64,000 bases of DNA from Roseomonas sp. (GTDB taxonomy: Bacteria; Pseudomonadota; Alphaproteobacteria; Acetobacterales; Acetobacteraceae): contig JADCFX010000049.1 in assembly GCA_020249285.1 (NCBI GenBank), positions 1-64,000 of the forward strand, written 5' to 3'. Of this stretch, positions 37,838 through 47,544 are shown in pieces (within the stretch, counting starts at the first letter, position 1; every line of letters starts with the position of its first letter). The position numbers were made by a program, and so were the translations under genes. Below the pieces are notes generated by a model. The model was not told where the DNA came from, did no database searches, and saw only the letters and a list, made by a program, of their open reading frames with translations.

Positions 37838-39073
37838 TCAGGCAGGCTTCAGCAAAACATGGCGCTTCTTGCCGATGGAAAGCCTGATCACGCCATCCTG
37901 CACATCCGCTTCCGCCAACACGCGATCAATCGCGGCAATAGGTTCATTATTGGCGTAAATGCCGCCATTGGCGATCAGGCGCCGCGCTTCCCCTTTGCTG
38001 GGCACCAGCTTGTGTTCCACCAGCACGTCAACAATGCTGGCCGGCAGGGCTGAAAACACGGTGGGAAGGCTTGCCGCATTCAGCCCTTCCTCAAAAGCCT
38101 TGCGCGCGGTCTCGGCTGCCGCTTCCGCGGCGGCGCGGCCATGCAGCAAAGCGCAGGCTTCGGTCGCAAGGGCCTTCTTCGCCTCATTCACCTCAGCGCC
38201 TTGCAGCGCGGCGTAGCGGGCGATTTCATTCATAGGCATTTCAGTGAATAGCCCCATGAAACGCGCCACATCGGCATCTTCCGTATTGCGCCAGAATTGC
38301 CAGTAATCATAAGGCGAAACGCGATCAGCATTGAGCCAGACAGCACCCTTCGCTGTCTTGCCCATCTTCGCCCCGGATGCGGTAGTGATCAGCGGCGTTG
38401 TCAGGCCAAAGGCCTCGGCCTGATCCATGCGCCGGATCAGGTCTGTCCCCATGACAATATTGCCCCATTGATCGGACCCGCCCATTTGCAGCACCACAGC
38501 ATGGCGGCGGCGCAATTCCAGGAAGTCATAGGCCTGCAGCAGCATGTAGTTGAATTCAAGAAAGGTCAGCGGCTGATCACGTTCCAGCCTTTGCTTCACG
38601 CTTTCCATCGTCAGCATGCGATTGACGCTGAAATGCCGCCCGACATCGCGCAGAAAGGGAATATACAGCAGCTTATCAAGCCATTCCGCGTTATCGAGCA
38701 TGATCGCATCGGTCGGCCCGTCGCCGAAGGTCAGGAAGGCGTCGAAGACCTTGCGAATGCCGGCCTTATTGGTTTCGATCTGCGCATCCGAAAGCAAGGG
38801 CCGCGCCTCATCCCGGAAGGAAGGATCGCCTACTTTCGTCGTGCCACCGCCCATCAACACCACAGGGCGATTGCCGGTGCGCTGCATCAGGCGCAGCAGC
38901 ATGATCTGCACCAAGGACCCGACATGCAGGCTATCCGCGGTCGCATCAAAGCCGATATAGCCCGAGAGCGGGCCAGCCTGCAGCCGCGCCAGAAAGGCGC
39001 CTTCTTCGGTGGTTTGGTGAATATAGCCGCGTTCCCGCGCCACATGCAGGAAATCGCTTCGCGCGCTGTTCAT
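37838..39073 (-). CDS. tyrS: Tyrosine-tRNA ligase
   Basis: 411 residues. Class I synthetase: the HIGH motif reads DSLHVGSL, the tyrosine-binding [15 protein letters not shown] region is present ([18 protein letters not shown]), and the KMSKS loop reads KMGKT. A C-terminal S4-like RNA-binding domain ends the protein ([20 protein letters not shown]). I chose the ATG at 39073; the longer frame is Pro/Trp-rich and reaches into the divergent promoter. It is divergent from anmK with 78 bases between starts, a pairing seen in many alphaproteobacteria. Confidence 0.97.
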   Translation of the reverse strand: MNSARSDFLHVARERGYIHQTTEEGAFLARLQAGPLSGYIGFDATADSLHVGSLVQIMLLRLMQRTGNRPVVLMGGGTTKVGDPSFRDEARPLLSDAQIETNKAGIRKVFDAFLTFGDGPTDAIMLDNAEWLDKLLYIPFLRDVGRHFSVNRMLTMESVKQRLERDQPLTFLEFNYMLLQAYDFLELRRRHAVVLQMGGSDQWGNIVMGTDLIRRMDQAEAFGLTTPLITTASGAKMGKTAKGAVWLNADRVSPYDYWQFWRNTEDADVARFMGLFTEMPMNEIARYAALQGAEVNEAKKALATEACALLHGRAAAEAAAETARKAFEEGLNAASLPTVFSALPASIVDVLVEHKLVPSKGEARRLIANGGIYANNEPIAAIDRVLAEADVQDGVIRLSIGKKRHVLLKPA

Positions 39074-39151
39074 GATGCTATCCGGTTTCTCGAAACTCAA
39101 CGCTGCCGGGGGCTTCCAACGGCACGGAAGCGGGGCTAGCACGTCCCCATC

Positions 39152-40249
39152 ATGCTGAGAACCATCGGGCTTATGAGTGGCACGTCACTGGATGGCGTGG
39201 ATGCTGCCTATCTGGAAACAGATGGGGAGGCGATTGCGCGCTTCGGCCCGCGCCAGACCCTGCCCTACGACCCTGCCTTGCGCCGGGCCCTTCGCGCCCT
39301 GCTGGACCGCGCCGAGAGCCTGACGCCCGATGACCCCGAATTGCTGGACGCGACGCGCCGCCTGACTGAACGCCATGCCGAAGCCGTGGAGGCGATTGGC
39401 CTGCCGGCAGATTTGGTCGGCTTTCACGGTCAGACCATCCTGCACCGCCCCGCCGCACCGGGGCGCACCGGCCCCCCCCTCACCTGGCAGATCGGCGATG
39501 CCGCTTTGCTCGCGCGGCGCACGGGCATGAGTGTTGCCTATGAGTTCCGCAGCGCCGATGTTGCCGCCGGCGGCCAGGGCGCGCCTTTGGTGCCGGTATT
39601 CCATCGCGCGCTGGCCGCCCCTTTGCCGAAGCCGCTGGCGATCCTGAACCTGGGCGGGGTGGGCAACGTGACGTGGCTTGGCCCGGATGGGGAGATGCTG
39701 GCCTTCGATACCGGTCCCGCCAATGGGCCTTTGGATGATTGGGCGCGCCAGCATACGGGCAAGGATTATGACGCCGCAGGCAAACTCGCTTTGGCGGGCC
39801 AGGCGGATGGCGCGGTGCTGGGGCGGCTGATGGCGCATCCCTATCTGGCCGCACCACCGCCGAAATCGCTCGATAGGCTGGATTTTGATCGTGCCTTGGG
39901 AGAGGCCGGCGCGGGCAGCCTTTCCGCCGCGGATGGCGCGGCGACCTTGGTGGCTTTCTGTGCGGTCTGCGTCGCCGCCGCCGCGCGGCATTTCCCGGAA
40001 CCGCCGCTGCAATGGTTGGTGGCAGGTGGCGGGCGGCGTAATCCTGCGCTGATGAAGGCTTTGGGCGGCGCCTTGGAAGAACCCGTCCGGCCGGTGGAGG
40101 TCGCGGGCTGGGATGGCGATGCGCTGGAAGCCCAGGCTTTCGGCGTTTTGGGCGCCCGCGTGGCGCGCGGCCTGCCGCTGAGCTTCCCCAGCACCACCGG
40201 CGCGCCGCGCCCGCTGACGGGCGGGCGGATTATCGGCGCCCTGTTGTAG
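39152..40249 (+). CDS. anmK: Anhydro-N-acetylmuramic acid kinase
   Basis: 365 residues. AnmK hydrolyses and phosphorylates anhMurNAc recovered from peptidoglycan turnover, giving MurNAc-6-phosphate. The N-terminal phosphate loop is [20 protein letters not shown]. Further sites: [31 protein letters not shown] and [11 protein letters not shown]. It is divergent from tyrS. Confidence 0.96.
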   Translation: MLRTIGLMSGTSLDGVDAAYLETDGEAIARFGPRQTLPYDPALRRALRALLDRAESLTPDDPELLDATRRLTERHAEAVEAIGLPADLVGFHGQTILHRPAAPGRTGPPLTWQIGDAALLARRTGMSVAYEFRSADVAAGGQGAPLVPVFHRALAAPLPKPLAILNLGGVGNVTWLGPDGEMLAFDTGPANGPLDDWARQHTGKDYDAAGKLALAGQADGAVLGRLMAHPYLAAPPPKSLDRLDFDRALGEAGAGSLSAADGAATLVAFCAVCVAAAARHFPEPPLQWLVAGGGRRNPALMKALGGALEEPVRPVEVAGWDGDALEAQAFGVLGARVARGLPLSFPSTTGAPRPLTGGRIIGALL

Positions 40250-40298
40250 ATATGCCTAACGGCCTTGCCGCCGCATCCAGGCGCATTACCTGAAAAGC

Positions 40299-40661
40299 AT
40301 GACCCCCGCTCAAGTTACCGTTTGGTTCGATGGCGCCTGCCCGCTGTGTCTGCGCGAAATCGCGTTGATGCGCCGGCTGGATCGTCGGGGCGCGATTGAC
40401 TTTATTGATATCGGTGCCGAGGCCGGGGCCTGCCCGATTGATCCCGCGCTGCTGCTGGCGCGCTTTCATGCGCGCGAAGCGGATGGCCCTTTGCTGGATG
40501 GCGCGGCAGCCTTCGCTGCCATGTGGCGCGCCATTCCAGTGCTCCGCCCGCTTGGCCAGGCCGCGCGCTTGCCGCCCTTGCTATGGGTATTGGAACGCGC
40601 CTATCGCGGCTTTCTACGCATCCGGCCGCGTTTGCAGGTCTGGGCGGGGGCGCGAGGGTAA
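40299..40661 (+). CDS. DCC-family thiol-disulfide oxidoreductase-like protein (DUF393)
   Basis: 120 residues. Starts with VTVWFDGACPLCLREIALM, the family's D-x-x-C-x-x-C motif (Cys pair spaced by two), followed by IDFIDIGAEAG. The C-terminal RPLGQAARLPPLLWVLERAY is typical. These thioredoxin-like proteins are short redox proteins of unknown substrate. It follows anmK by about 50 bases and may share its transcript. Confidence 0.92.
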   Translation: MTPAQVTVWFDGACPLCLREIALMRRLDRRGAIDFIDIGAEAGACPIDPALLLARFHAREADGPLLDGAAAFAAMWRAIPVLRPLGQAARLPPLLWVLERAYRGFLRIRPRLQVWAGARG

Positions 40662-40690
40662 ACCTTCCCCCAGCCTTCTTTGCTCGGCCT

Positions 40691-41179
40691 TTAGGGGGCC
40701 GTCCCAAATATCCGATGCAACACGCGGTCGCCGACCCGGATATTGAGCCGCTCCGCCGTGCCGGCGGCCAATTCCAGCGTGGCGCGCACCGGGCCATTGC
40801 TGGAAACAGTCGCCAGCGAATGGGGTACGGTGCGCTCCGCAATCCGATGCACCCGCCCATCAGCGGCGATGAACACCATATCGAGCGAGGTGATGGTATT
40901 GCGCATCCACATGGAACTTTCGCGTGGGCTCCCCCAATCGAACAGCATGCCCTCATCCGGTTTCACTTCTGGGCGGAACATCAGGCCGATCATTTGCTGT
41001 TCGGGCTGCAGGGCCATTTCCACCGTGAAGGCCAGCCGGCGCCCGTCGCGGGTTTCAAACACCAGAGGCTCAGTCGGCAAGCGCGGCTGAGGGCGATCCA
41101 CCCCAGGTTGCGCCAGGGCGGCCCAGGGCAGAATGGCGCCAAGCGCCAATAGGAGACGTCTTTGCATGAAAGGCTTCAT
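40691..41179 (-). CDS. DUF192 family protein with signal peptide
   Basis: 162 residues: signal peptide MKPFMQRRLLLALGAILPWAA, then a DUF192 domain with LAFTVEMALQPEQQMIGLMF, MLFDWGSPRESSMWMRNTIT and SLDMVFIAADGRVHRI. The ATG overlaps the deacetylase gene stop by 4 bases, so it is downstream in the same operon. DUF192 proteins are secreted or periplasmic, and their function is not known. Confidence 0.92.
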   Translation of the reverse strand: MKPFMQRRLLLALGAILPWAALAQPGVDRPQPRLPTEPLVFETRDGRRLAFTVEMALQPEQQMIGLMFRPEVKPDEGMLFDWGSPRESSMWMRNTITSLDMVFIAADGRVHRIAERTVPHSLATVSSNGPVRATLELAAGTAERLNIRVGDRVLHRIFGTAP

Positions 41180-42294
41180 GCCACGGGATCAGGAGGTGCC
41201 TCAAGCGCTACCGCCGCCGCACGGCGCACCACGGCGCGCACCACGCCCGGGCGTGGCGGATCAGCAAGCGTGGTGAACCAATGTTCCGGCGGGTTGCGCC
41301 CGGCGGCGCGGTGGTAATTCAGGCCCCGCAGCACCGCTTCCGCTGGCGCCGGTAGGCTTTCGGGTGGGGCGTGGCCATTAAGCGCGCCCCAAACCCCGGC
41401 CCAGCAGCGCGCCACGCTCCAGGGATTATAGCCGCCGCCGCCCAGCACAATCAGCCGGGGCGCCAAGTCCATCAGCGCGGTGACGACGGCGCGATGGGTA
41501 TTGTTGGAAAGCGCAAGGCGCGACAGCGGGTCTTCTTCCAGCGCATCGGCGCCGCATTGCAGCATGATCGCGGCGGGCTTCAGGCGACGCGCGATGGGGA
41601 GAATGGCTTCGTGCAGCACCCAGGCCATTTCACTGTCATTGAAGCTGGCGGGCACAGGGATATTCGCCGCATGGCCCCCTGCCCTATCGCCAATGCCGCC
41701 GGAGAAAGGCCAGCGCCCATCCTCATGCACTGAAAGCGTGAAGACATCCGGGTCATCATGGAAGGCATCCTGCACGCCATCACCGTGATGGGCGTCAATA
41801 TCTACGTAGAGCAGCGGCGAAAGCCCCATATCGCGCCAGGCCAACAACCCCAGCACAGCATCATTCACATAACAGAAGCCGGAAGCGCGATCGGCCCGAC
41901 CGTGATGCGTACCGCCACCTGGCACATGTACAACCCCACCTGATGCGGTCAGCCTTGCCGCCAGCAGCACACCCCCCGCGCTGGTAGCAGGGCGGCGGAA
42001 GACTTCGCGGTAGACTGGGTTGCCATCGGCGCCGATGCGGAAACGCTCCCGATCCTCGGCGCTGACGCTTTGGGTTTCCTCGGCGCGCATCAGGGCCGCG
42101 ATGTAATCGGCACTATGGAAGCGCTGCAATTCTTCCGGCGCCGCGCTCGGGCTTTCATGATATTGATCGGGCGTCACCCAACCGAGCGCGCGGATCAGAT
42201 CAAGCGTGGTTGAAACCCGCGGAATCGCCAGCGGATGCTTCGGCCCATAGGTGGAGCCGCGATAGATTTCCGATCCGATCAGCAAAGGCCGCAT
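41176..42294 (-). CDS. Histone-deacetylase-family protein (AcuC-like)
   Basis: 372 residues. Class I/II HDAC fold. Zinc and charge-relay residues are seen in VHVPGGGTHHGRADRASGFC, LLYVDIDAHHGDGVQDAFHD and MLQCGADALEEDPLSRLALS, with GGGGYNPWSVARCW near the end. Bacterial members deacetylate acetyl-CoA synthetase, polyamines or other small amines. The substrate is unknown. It is first of a two-gene operon with the DUF192 gene. Confidence 0.93.
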   Translation of the reverse strand: MRPLLIGSEIYRGSTYGPKHPLAIPRVSTTLDLIRALGWVTPDQYHESPSAAPEELQRFHSADYIAALMRAEETQSVSAEDRERFRIGADGNPVYREVFRRPATSAGGVLLAARLTASGGVVHVPGGGTHHGRADRASGFCYVNDAVLGLLAWRDMGLSPLLYVDIDAHHGDGVQDAFHDDPDVFTLSVHEDGRWPFSGGIGDRAGGHAANIPVPASFNDSEMAWVLHEAILPIARRLKPAAIMLQCGADALEEDPLSRLALSNNTHRAVVTALMDLAPRLIVLGGGGYNPWSVARCWAGVWGALNGHAPPESLPAPAEAVLRGLNYHRAAGRNPPEHWFTTLADPPRPGVVRAVVRRAAAVALEAPPDPVA

Positions 42295-42346
42295 GGGTCA
42301 TCGCAATGGCCGACTGGTGCGCCCCTGACAAGCCATCCATCCCCAT

Positions 42347-42384
42347 AAAAAAAGGCCGCCGCCCCTACAGAAGACGGCGGTCTT
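42347..42384 (-). terminator. Intrinsic terminator downstream of the OmpA-family gene
   Basis: On the minus-strand transcript, CCGCCG (42375-42380) pairs with CGGCGG (42356-42361), and a run of seven U follows (A-run at 42347-42353). This is a textbook intrinsic terminator, placed 18 bases beyond the OmpA-family stop. An alternative shorter stem (GAAGAC/GUCUUC) is present in the same bases. Confidence 0.82.
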
Positions 42385-42402
42385 CATTAAGCGTTTGTTA
42401 TC

Positions 42403-43497
42403 CTATTTGAGAATGATTTCCACGCGACGGTTCTGCGGTTCACGCACGCCATCGGTTGTGGGGACCAGGTTGTTTTCCTCGCCGAAGCCGCGGGTGACAA
42501 CTTTATTGCGCGGGACACCGCGGCGTATAAGCTCAGCGGCCACCGCATTGGCGCGGCGCTGCGAAAGCTGCATATTGTAGTCAGCCGGGCCGGAACGGTC
42601 GGTAAAGCCGTTGACTTCAATGCGCGTCACGCCTGCTCCACGCGCTGAGGCGGCTTCACCGATGACCTGCCGTGCACGATCCGTCAGGTCCGCCTTGTCC
42701 CAGTCAAAGAAGACCAGGAAGGTTCGGGCGGAAGCAACTGGCGCGGCGGCGGCGACCACAGGCGCGGTGCCGAAAGTATAGCGCAAGCCAATCAGCCCGC
42801 TATGACCATAGTTACCGATCTTAATCGTTTCAGACCTTGTCGTTCCAGTGGTCGTGGTCGTGACTTTTCCCTTCAATTCCGGATCGCCAAATTCATTGTA
42901 GTAGCGATACTCCACAGTCAAGGATAGGCCAGGGACTGAAGCGATTGGGAATGAAGCGCCAATGATCGCCTGATAAGCCAAAAGACCATTCTGATCATCG
43001 AAGACCTGACGCGAATCACCAACCGTCGCAGACACATCATTCCAAGACCACAACATATAGCCAAGGCCGAGGCCGACATAGGGCACCACCGCTGTCGTGT
43101 TGATGCCGATGGAGCGAAGATCGACATCATAGAGAATGTTGCCCATTACTCCATAGCCCATCATGTTCCCGTTGGCGGGCACAGTGCGATGGAAAGCAAT
43201 TGCCGAAGACCCCTCATTGTATTGAAGCTGGCCTTCAATTTCGGCGCGAATGCCGTTGCCGAAACCATACCCCAAACTGAGGACCCCTTTGCTCCCGAGC
43301 TCCCATTTACGGACCAAGTCATGCCGCGGTGAAGAAAGCGTGGAGTCGCTATTTGGTGCAAGCGCGGTTTTCGTGAAGCCGGTGATTGTTGCCCCAGCAC
43401 CGCCGCCAACATAAAAGCCGTTTACCTGCTGGGCGGAAGCGCTGCCCGCCAGAGAAACAATCGTCAGGGCTACACCGGCTAGACGCATCGGAACCAT
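42403..43497 (-). CDS. OmpA-family outer membrane protein (beta-barrel plus peptidoglycan-binding domain)
   Basis: 364 residues. Signal peptide MVPMRLAGVALTIVSLAGSASA, cleaved before QQVNGFYVGGGAG. An eight-stranded porin-like barrel spans about residues 22-250. The C-terminal OmpA domain has FLVFFDWDKADLTDRARQVI and VNGFTDRSGPADYNMQLSQR, with RRANAV and the final REPQNRRVEIIL. AAGGAG lies 8 bases upstream of the ATG, and an intrinsic terminator follows. It anchors the outer membrane to peptidoglycan. It is preceded by a long AT-rich leader. Confidence 0.93.
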   Translation of the reverse strand: MVPMRLAGVALTIVSLAGSASAQQVNGFYVGGGAGATITGFTKTALAPNSDSTLSSPRHDLVRKWELGSKGVLSLGYGFGNGIRAEIEGQLQYNEGSSAIAFHRTVPANGNMMGYGVMGNILYDVDLRSIGINTTAVVPYVGLGLGYMLWSWNDVSATVGDSRQVFDDQNGLLAYQAIIGASFPIASVPGLSLTVEYRYYNEFGDPELKGKVTTTTTGTTRSETIKIGNYGHSGLIGLRYTFGTAPVVAAAAPVASARTFLVFFDWDKADLTDRARQVIGEAASARGAGVTRIEVNGFTDRSGPADYNMQLSQRRANAVAAELIRRGVPRNKVVTRGFGEENNLVPTTDGVREPQNRRVEIILK

Positions 43498-43649
43498 CGA
43501 ACATTCTCCTTGCCTGACAACATCGCTTTTGCCCATACCGCGTTGAAATTCCGCAAAGGAACACGAAGCTGATATAGGAACTTTCTATTCCAGAGCAGCA
43601 GACATATTTGATGGTTTCATCAAGCCGAACAAACTGCTGATCGCCGCGA

Positions 43650-43678
43650 ATGCTAACGCTTTCTTCGCGATAAGACAA
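43650..43678 (-). promoter_or_regulatory. Putative sigma70-type promoter of the OmpA-family gene
   Basis: Minus-strand TTGTCT (43673-43678), 17-base spacer, TAGCAT (43650-43655). It would give a leader of about 145 bases before the ATG at 43497, similar to long, structured omp leaders elsewhere. Sequence match only. Confidence 0.45.
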
Positions 43679-43749
43679 TTTTCTTCAACCAATGGGGACT
43701 GACGCAATCATAAAATGTTCCTTTAATGTTCTAATCCAGCAGCCGTTCT

Positions 43750-43779
43750 CGGGAGGCTCATCAACCAAGATGCCTCCCG
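43750..43779. repeat. Inverted repeat between amidase and OmpA-family genes
   Basis: CGGGAGGC (43750-43757) and GCCTCCCG (43772-43779) are exact complements around a 14-base loop. It lies about 160 bases past the amidase stop. There is no T-run on the minus side, so it may be a weak terminator or a protein site. Confidence 0.5.
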
Positions 43780-43941
43780 GACCCGAAAAGGGCCAAAGCC
43801 GGCTATAGGGCGTGCCAAGATAACGCAGCCTCGAGCGGTTGGCGCGCCTAACGGTGACGCCCTTTGACCATTCCTTTTGAAGCTTCCCTATCCGCCAAGC
43901 CGCCAAGGGTTTTGATTCAAAAGTCGCCCTCCCCGCGATTT

Positions 43942-45438
43942 TCAATCCCAGCCCACCGCGCCAGGCATTTCCTTCACCGGCTTCGCGGCCTTCAGCTTCT
44001 CCAAATTCGGCACCGGGCGGCAGCGCAGCAGGTCGCCCGCAAAGGCTTCCTCAATCGCCGCTGCGACGCCGAGCACCAGCCTATCCCCGCCGCGCGGGCC
44101 AACCACTTGCAAGCCGAAGGGCATGCCATTGCGGTCCAGCCCCATCGGGATCGAAATCGCCGGGTGGCCGCAAAGCGTCGGGTAATAGGCCAAGGCGAGC
44201 CAATGGAAGTAGGTCCGCGTCGGCTTGCCATCGATCTCGGCAGGGTAGAGTTCGCGCCACGGCCGGGGGGAGATCGTGATGGCCGGCGTGATCAACACAT
44301 CATGCGCGGCAAAGAAGGCCTGCCAGGCGCGGTACATCTTGGTCTGCGCCGCCGCCGCGCGGGCGTAATCATCCAGGCTATAGCGGATCCCTTCTTCGAC
44401 ATTTGCGCGCACATTGGGCCCGACATCCTGCGGGCGCGTGCGACACTTCTCAAGGTGGGAGGTCAGGAAGCCCGCCGCGCGCAGCACCTCAAACGCCTCG
44501 TCTCCACCGGCGCAATCCGGGTGCGTGGCTTCCGCCGCGCCAAACATCGGCGCGATGGCGCCGGCACGGTCAGCGAAAATCTCGCGGATATGCTTTTCGG
44601 TGGGCGCCATGCCGAAATCCGGGCTGAAAGCCAGCCTCAGGCTCGCAAGGTCATAGCGCGGCACGGGGAAGTAGAGGCTCGGTTCTTCGCGCACATAGCC
44701 ATCATGCAGCGTATAGGCCAACGGATCGCGCCCATCATCGGATGCCATGGCCGAGAGCAGCAGGCAGACATCCGGCACATTGCGCGCCATGGGCCCCAGC
44801 ACCGGCAAGCCGGACCAGCCATGGGCGCGCTTTTCGGACGGCACCAGCCCTGGTGAGGGCCGATAGCCGACAATGCCATTGAAGGCGGCTGGGTTGCGGA
44901 GCGACCCGCCGGTATCGGAACCGGAGCAGATCGGGAACATATTGGTAGCCAAGGCAACACCCGAACCGCCCGAAGACCCGGCAGCGGATTTCATCGGATC
45001 AAAGGGATTGCCGGTCACTCCATAGACGGCGTTGCGCGTATTGGCGCCAGCGCCAAATTCCGGCGTATTGGTCTTGCCGGTGATAATGGCGCCATTGTCG
45101 CGCAGATTGGCGACCATGCCGCAATCCGCATCGGGGATGAAATCGCGAAAGATCGGGCTACCATAGGTGGTGCGCAGGCCTTGGGTTTCCTCAAGATCCT
45201 TGATGCCGATGGGCAGGCCATGCAGCGGGCCCAATTCATCACCGCGCATCACGGCGGCTTCGGCTTCCTTGGCCACCGCGCGGGCGCGGTCCTCGTCCAA
45301 AGCCACCACGGCATTCACGGCGTGGTTCACCTCACCAATGCGCTTCAGGCAGCTTTCCAGCAATTCAACTGGCGAAAGCTTACGCTGCCCGATCAGGCGG
45401 CGCGCTTCAATCGCAGTCAGGTCACAGGGTTCGGTCAT
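43942..45438 (-). CDS. Amidase signature family protein
   Basis: 498 residues. Ser-cisSer-Lys triad: Lys80 in LPIGIKDLEETQG, cis-Ser155 in SAAGSSGGSGVALA, Ser179 in CSGSDTGGSLRNPA. Family members hydrolyse amides and aryl acylamides or act as glutamyl-tRNA amidotransferase A; gatB/gatC are absent here, so a catabolic amidase is more likely. It lies 45 bases after the gamma-glutamyltranspeptidase gene on the same strand, so the two probably work in one pathway. Confidence 0.92.
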   Translation of the reverse strand: MTEPCDLTAIEARRLIGQRKLSPVELLESCLKRIGEVNHAVNAVVALDEDRARAVAKEAEAAVMRGDELGPLHGLPIGIKDLEETQGLRTTYGSPIFRDFIPDADCGMVANLRDNGAIITGKTNTPEFGAGANTRNAVYGVTGNPFDPMKSAAGSSGGSGVALATNMFPICSGSDTGGSLRNPAAFNGIVGYRPSPGLVPSEKRAHGWSGLPVLGPMARNVPDVCLLLSAMASDDGRDPLAYTLHDGYVREEPSLYFPVPRYDLASLRLAFSPDFGMAPTEKHIREIFADRAGAIAPMFGAAEATHPDCAGGDEAFEVLRAAGFLTSHLEKCRTRPQDVGPNVRANVEEGIRYSLDDYARAAAAQTKMYRAWQAFFAAHDVLITPAITISPRPWRELYPAEIDGKPTRTYFHWLALAYYPTLCGHPAISIPMGLDRNGMPFGLQVVGPRGGDRLVLGVAAAIEEAFAGDLLRCRPVPNLEKLKAAKPVKEMPGAVGWD

Positions 45439-45483
45439 GGGCGTTTCCTCAGCTTTTTCTTGAAATTGCGCAGGTGCGGGTGA

Positions 45484-47088
45484 TCAGTAGCCCATCGCGC
45501 AGCCATCCTTGCGCGGGTCAGACCCACCCACCAGGCAGCCCTTTTCATGGTCAATGAAAATCGCCTGACCGCCGCCATGGGGCTTGTCTATCGCCTCACA
45601 GACATGGCCAAGGCGATTCAGCTGATCAATTACGGCACCACTAAAGCCGCGTTCCACCTGCACCTTGCCGTCTTGCGGCATCAGGCGCGGCAGATCGATC
45701 GCTTCCTGAATATCGAGGCCGAATTCGAAGTGATTGGTAAGGAAGTAGCTATGCCCGGTTGGCTGATAGCGCCCGCCCATCACGCCATAGGGCATGATGG
45801 CGCGACCATTCTTCATCACCATGCCGGGGATGATGGTATGCAGCGGGCGCTTATTAGGCGCGATGCAATTCGGGTGGCCTTCCTGCAAACGGAAGCCGAA
45901 ACCGCGATTTTGCAGCATGACGCCGGATTTTTCCGCAAGGATGCCGGAACCGAAACTCTCGAACAGCGAATTGATGAAGGAACAGGCATTGCCATCCTTA
46001 TCCACCACGCAAAGATAGACCGTGTCCTTGTGCTTATTCAGATCGCTCTCACCTGGCGCGGGCAATTCCGGAAGCGCCGCATCATCGCGGATGAGCCCCG
46101 CGAGGCGCTTCAGGTAATCCGCATTCAGCAGCTTTTCGACCGGCACATTCACTTGCGCAGGATCGGCCAGGAAAGCATCGCGATCCCGATAGGCCATGCG
46201 CGCAGCTTCGATATGCCGATGCAAGCGCGTGGCGGAAAGTGGCCCGCCATCGGGCGTTGGCAAATTGGCAAGGGTGCCCAGGATTTGCAGCGCATGCAGC
46301 CCAGACCCATTGGGCGGGCATTGATAAACCTCCATCCCGCGCCAGGGGATGGAAATCGGCGTCACGAATTCCGCGACATTCTGGCCATTGGCGAAATCTT
46401 CTTCGGTATGCAGGCCGCCCGCTGCACGCAGGGTCGCCACAATATCGGCGGCCACTTCGCCCTGATAGAAAGCCGCCGCGCCGCGCGCCGCAATGGCGCG
46501 CAAGGTCTTGGCCAATTCCGGCTGGCGGAAGCGCGTGCCAAGCTTGGGCGCTGCGCCGTTAGTCAGGAAACGCCGCGCCGATGCAGGGTTTTTCAGCAAT
46601 TTGTCAACGGAAGCTTCCCAATCCGCGGATACGCGCGGCGTGATGGGGAAGCCTTCTTCGGCATAATGGATCGCCGCTTGCAGGATGCGATCAAGCCCAA
46701 GCTTGCCATGGCTGCGGTTCAACAATTCCCAAGCCGAAATCGCGCCCGGCACCGTGACGGAATGGGCCGAGGTATTTTCCAGCTTGGTCGCACCGGTGGC
46801 GCGCAGCGCCTCGGGCGTCGCGGCGCCTGGCGCGCGGCCAGAACCATTCAGCGCAATCACCGTGCTGCTGCCGGCGGGGACGTAAAGGCAGAAGCAATCC
46901 CCGCCAATGCCGGTTGATTCCGGTTCGATCACGCATTGCACGGCACAAGCCGCAATCGCCGCATCCATGGCATTGCCGCCTGCGCGCAGGATTTCAAGCG
47001 CGGCGAAAGTGGCTTGAGGCATGGAGGTTGCGGCCATGCCGTGGGTGCCATAGGCGGGGCTGCGGCCAGCAAGGTGAAGATCACGCAT
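45484..47088 (-). CDS. Gamma-glutamyltranspeptidase family protein
   Basis: 534 residues. The start MRDLHLAGRSPAYG matches the conserved opening of this subfamily, so I chose the ATG at 47088 over one at 47130. Autoprocessing nucleophile is the Thr (about residue 356) in NKHKDTVYLCVVDKDGNACS. Also visible: MAATSMPQATFAALEILRAG, GIGGDCFCLYV and GVMGGRYQPTGHSYFL. No clear signal peptide is seen, so it may be cytoplasmic. Members cleave gamma-glutamyl or similar amides. It is followed by an amidase gene. Confidence 0.92.
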   Translation of the reverse strand: MRDLHLAGRSPAYGTHGMAATSMPQATFAALEILRAGGNAMDAAIAACAVQCVIEPESTGIGGDCFCLYVPAGSSTVIALNGSGRAPGAATPEALRATGATKLENTSAHSVTVPGAISAWELLNRSHGKLGLDRILQAAIHYAEEGFPITPRVSADWEASVDKLLKNPASARRFLTNGAAPKLGTRFRQPELAKTLRAIAARGAAAFYQGEVAADIVATLRAAGGLHTEEDFANGQNVAEFVTPISIPWRGMEVYQCPPNGSGLHALQILGTLANLPTPDGGPLSATRLHRHIEAARMAYRDRDAFLADPAQVNVPVEKLLNADYLKRLAGLIRDDAALPELPAPGESDLNKHKDTVYLCVVDKDGNACSFINSLFESFGSGILAEKSGVMLQNRGFGFRLQEGHPNCIAPNKRPLHTIIPGMVMKNGRAIMPYGVMGGRYQPTGHSYFLTNHFEFGLDIQEAIDLPRLMPQDGKVQVERGFSGAVIDQLNRLGHVCEAIDKPHGGGQAIFIDHEKGCLVGGSDPRKDGCAMGY

Positions 47089-47202
47089 CGGGTCAGGGCT
47101 TCCATAAAATGCAGTTACAGCCCCCCTCATGCCCCCTCTGGCGCTTCGGGAAAAGCCCCAGGGGCGGTTTCACCCCAGGCGAATCTGCATTAAAGCCCTG
47201 TC

Positions 47203-47544
47203 ATGGAACCCGCAGCCAGCCTTGATGAATTTCACCGGATTGATATCCGGGTCGGCACCATCCTGACCGCTGAGCCCTTTCCGGAGGCGCGCAAACCCGC
47301 CATCAAGCTGAGTATTGATTTCGGGGCGGAAATTGGGGTGAAGCGATCCTCAGCGCAATTGACCGTGCATTACACGCCGGAAGCGCTGGTGGGGCGGCAG
47401 GTGGCGGCAGTGGTGAATTTCGCCCCGCGCCGCATTGCGGGCTTCATGAGCGAGGTTCTGGTGCTGGGAATGCCCGATCCGGCAGGCGCGGTTGTGCTGC
47501 TTGGCCCCGATCAACGCGTGCCGAATGGCGGAAGGATGTTTTGA
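47203..47544 (+). CDS. csaA: CsaA-like tRNA-binding-domain protein
   Basis: 113 residues, a single EMAP-like OB-fold domain. Opening [20 protein letters not shown] and the central [20 protein letters not shown], with [16 protein letters not shown], match the CsaA type. Such proteins bind tRNA-like or peptide ligands and are linked with chaperone activity. It overlaps the start of gpt by one base (TGATG). Confidence 0.9.
   Translation: MEPAASLDEFHRIDIRVGTILTAEPFPEARKPAIKLSIDFGAEIGVKRSSAQLTVHYTPEALVGRQVAAVVNFAPRRIAGFMSEVLVLGMPDPAGAVVLLGPDQRVPNGGRMF

Larger units (their letters stand above)
43498..43941. other. Non-coding gap upstream of the OmpA-family gene
   Basis: 444 bases between convincing genes. 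The stretch near 43560-43740 is clearly richer in A and T than its surroundings and holds a likely promoter. An inverted repeat lies further upstream. A frame beginning at a TTG (minus strand, 43685-43945) is open but has no recognisable protein features, so I see no gene. Confidence 0.6.

Noticed and set aside
43685..43945. Open minus-strand frame of 86 codons upstream of the OmpA-family gene
   Set aside because: It begins at a TTG without a clear ribosome-binding site, has no recognisable domain and covers an inverted repeat and promoter-like sequence.
45547..46917. Long antisense frame (456 codons) opposite the gamma-glutamyltranspeptidase
   Set aside because: Shadow frame; the other strand has the Thr nucleophile and all family motifs.
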